A stretch of DNA of 5,535 bases, from assembly GCA_937998635.1 (NCBI GenBank), contig CALLDA010000102.1:1-5535 (forward strand). The letters run 5' to 3'. This document shows positions 5,294-5,535 of the stretch, one piece after another. The number at the start of each line of letters is the position of its first letter. The first letter of the stretch is position 1. Source of the DNA: an uncultured Pseudomonadales bacterium. Its GTDB lineage: Bacteria; Pseudomonadota; Gammaproteobacteria; Pseudomonadales; Porticoccaceae. The translations under genes and the position numbers were made by a program. Under the pieces are notes generated by a model, which did not search any database, had not been told where the DNA came from, and saw only the letters and a program-made list of their open reading frames with translations.

Positions 5294-5535
5294 GCCGACA
5301 ATAACAACGATCCTGATACCGATCCCAATACCGACGTGAGCGACACCGAAGCGCTCCCAGAAGATTACGTCTCCATGCGCACCTGGTTTACCGTATGGGG
5401 CAGCGTCATTGGTGCTTTCATTGCTGTGCTCAACATCATGATCACCAACTCCTCCTTGAAGGAGATTCAGGGTGCGCTATCGGCTACCCTGCACGAAGGT
5501 TCATTTATATCGACAGCTTATCTGACCGCTGAAGT
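5279..5535 (+). CDS. Second DHA2-family MFS exporter, N-terminal part (runs off right edge)
   Basis: The frame from the ATG at 5279 stays open for 85 full codons to the window end. Residues 1-28 form an acidic, Asn/Asp/Thr/Pro-rich cytoplasmic tail with a DPDTDPNTD stretch. Residues 29-86 align without gaps to residues 24-81 of the first MFS protein with 46 of 58 identities, including TM1 (GAFIAVLNI), the ITN-SLK-IQGALSATL segment and the start of TM2 (EGSFISTAYLTAE). About half of the identical residues use different codons, so this is an old paralogue rather than a recent copy. The tails before residue 29 are unrelated, and this one is five residues longer. TM1 again has Asn (52) in place of the usual motif D1 Asp, and Met54 replaces His49 of the first copy. 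It probably belongs to the same operon; the start context is weak and overlaps 16-base repeats. Whether the full gene is intact cannot be seen. Confidence 0.9.
   Translation, partial: MSSTAADNNNDPDTDPNTDVSDTEALPEDYVSMRTWFTVWGSVIGAFIAVLNIMITNSSLKEIQGALSATLHEGSFISTAYLTAE

Overview
The window looks like accessory chromosomal DNA from a Gram-negative bacterium, most likely a marine-type gammaproteobacterium. The reasons are an outer-membrane beta-barrel protein with a signal peptide, an EmrA/EmrB-style export pair, and balanced GC at roughly 50 percent. The genus cannot be fixed from the sequence.

Layout. Positions 1-741 (minus) hold the N-terminal 247 codons of a DUF1302-type outer-membrane protein that runs off the left edge. 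A 232-base gap contains a near-perfect 20-base palindrome. Positions 974-1582 (minus) encode a TetR/AcrR repressor with an AefR-like C-terminal domain. A 418-base divergent control region (1583-2000) follows; it carries tandem repeats, palindromes, candidate promoters in both directions and a coding-like remnant. The plus strand then carries an apparent operon: an EmrA/HlyD-type adaptor (2001-3065), a 14-helix DHA2-type MFS exporter (3105-4703), a small Rieske [2Fe-2S] ferredoxin (4788-5138), and the first 85 codons of a second, paralogous DHA2 exporter (5279 to the right edge).

How the parts may work together (inference). The TetR protein probably represses its own promoter and the divergent export operon, and is released when it binds a toxic or aromatic-like compound. 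The adaptor and MFS pump would move that compound across the inner membrane and periplasm, as EmrAB does with a TolC-type channel; no such channel gene is in the window. The Rieske protein is an electron carrier of the type that serves ring-hydroxylating oxygenases or related redox enzymes, so the locus may combine export with oxidative modification or catabolism. DUF1302 proteins are often found near lipid, sterol or aromatic degradation genes, which fits but does not prove this.

The most unusual points are the two related but clearly diverged MFS genes flanking a Rieske ferredoxin, and a start-less coding-like block just upstream of the adaptor gene. That block shares a five-residue segment, with only synonymous base differences, with the N-terminus of the second MFS gene. 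No rRNA, tRNA, CRISPR array, insertion sequence or convincing intrinsic terminator was seen.
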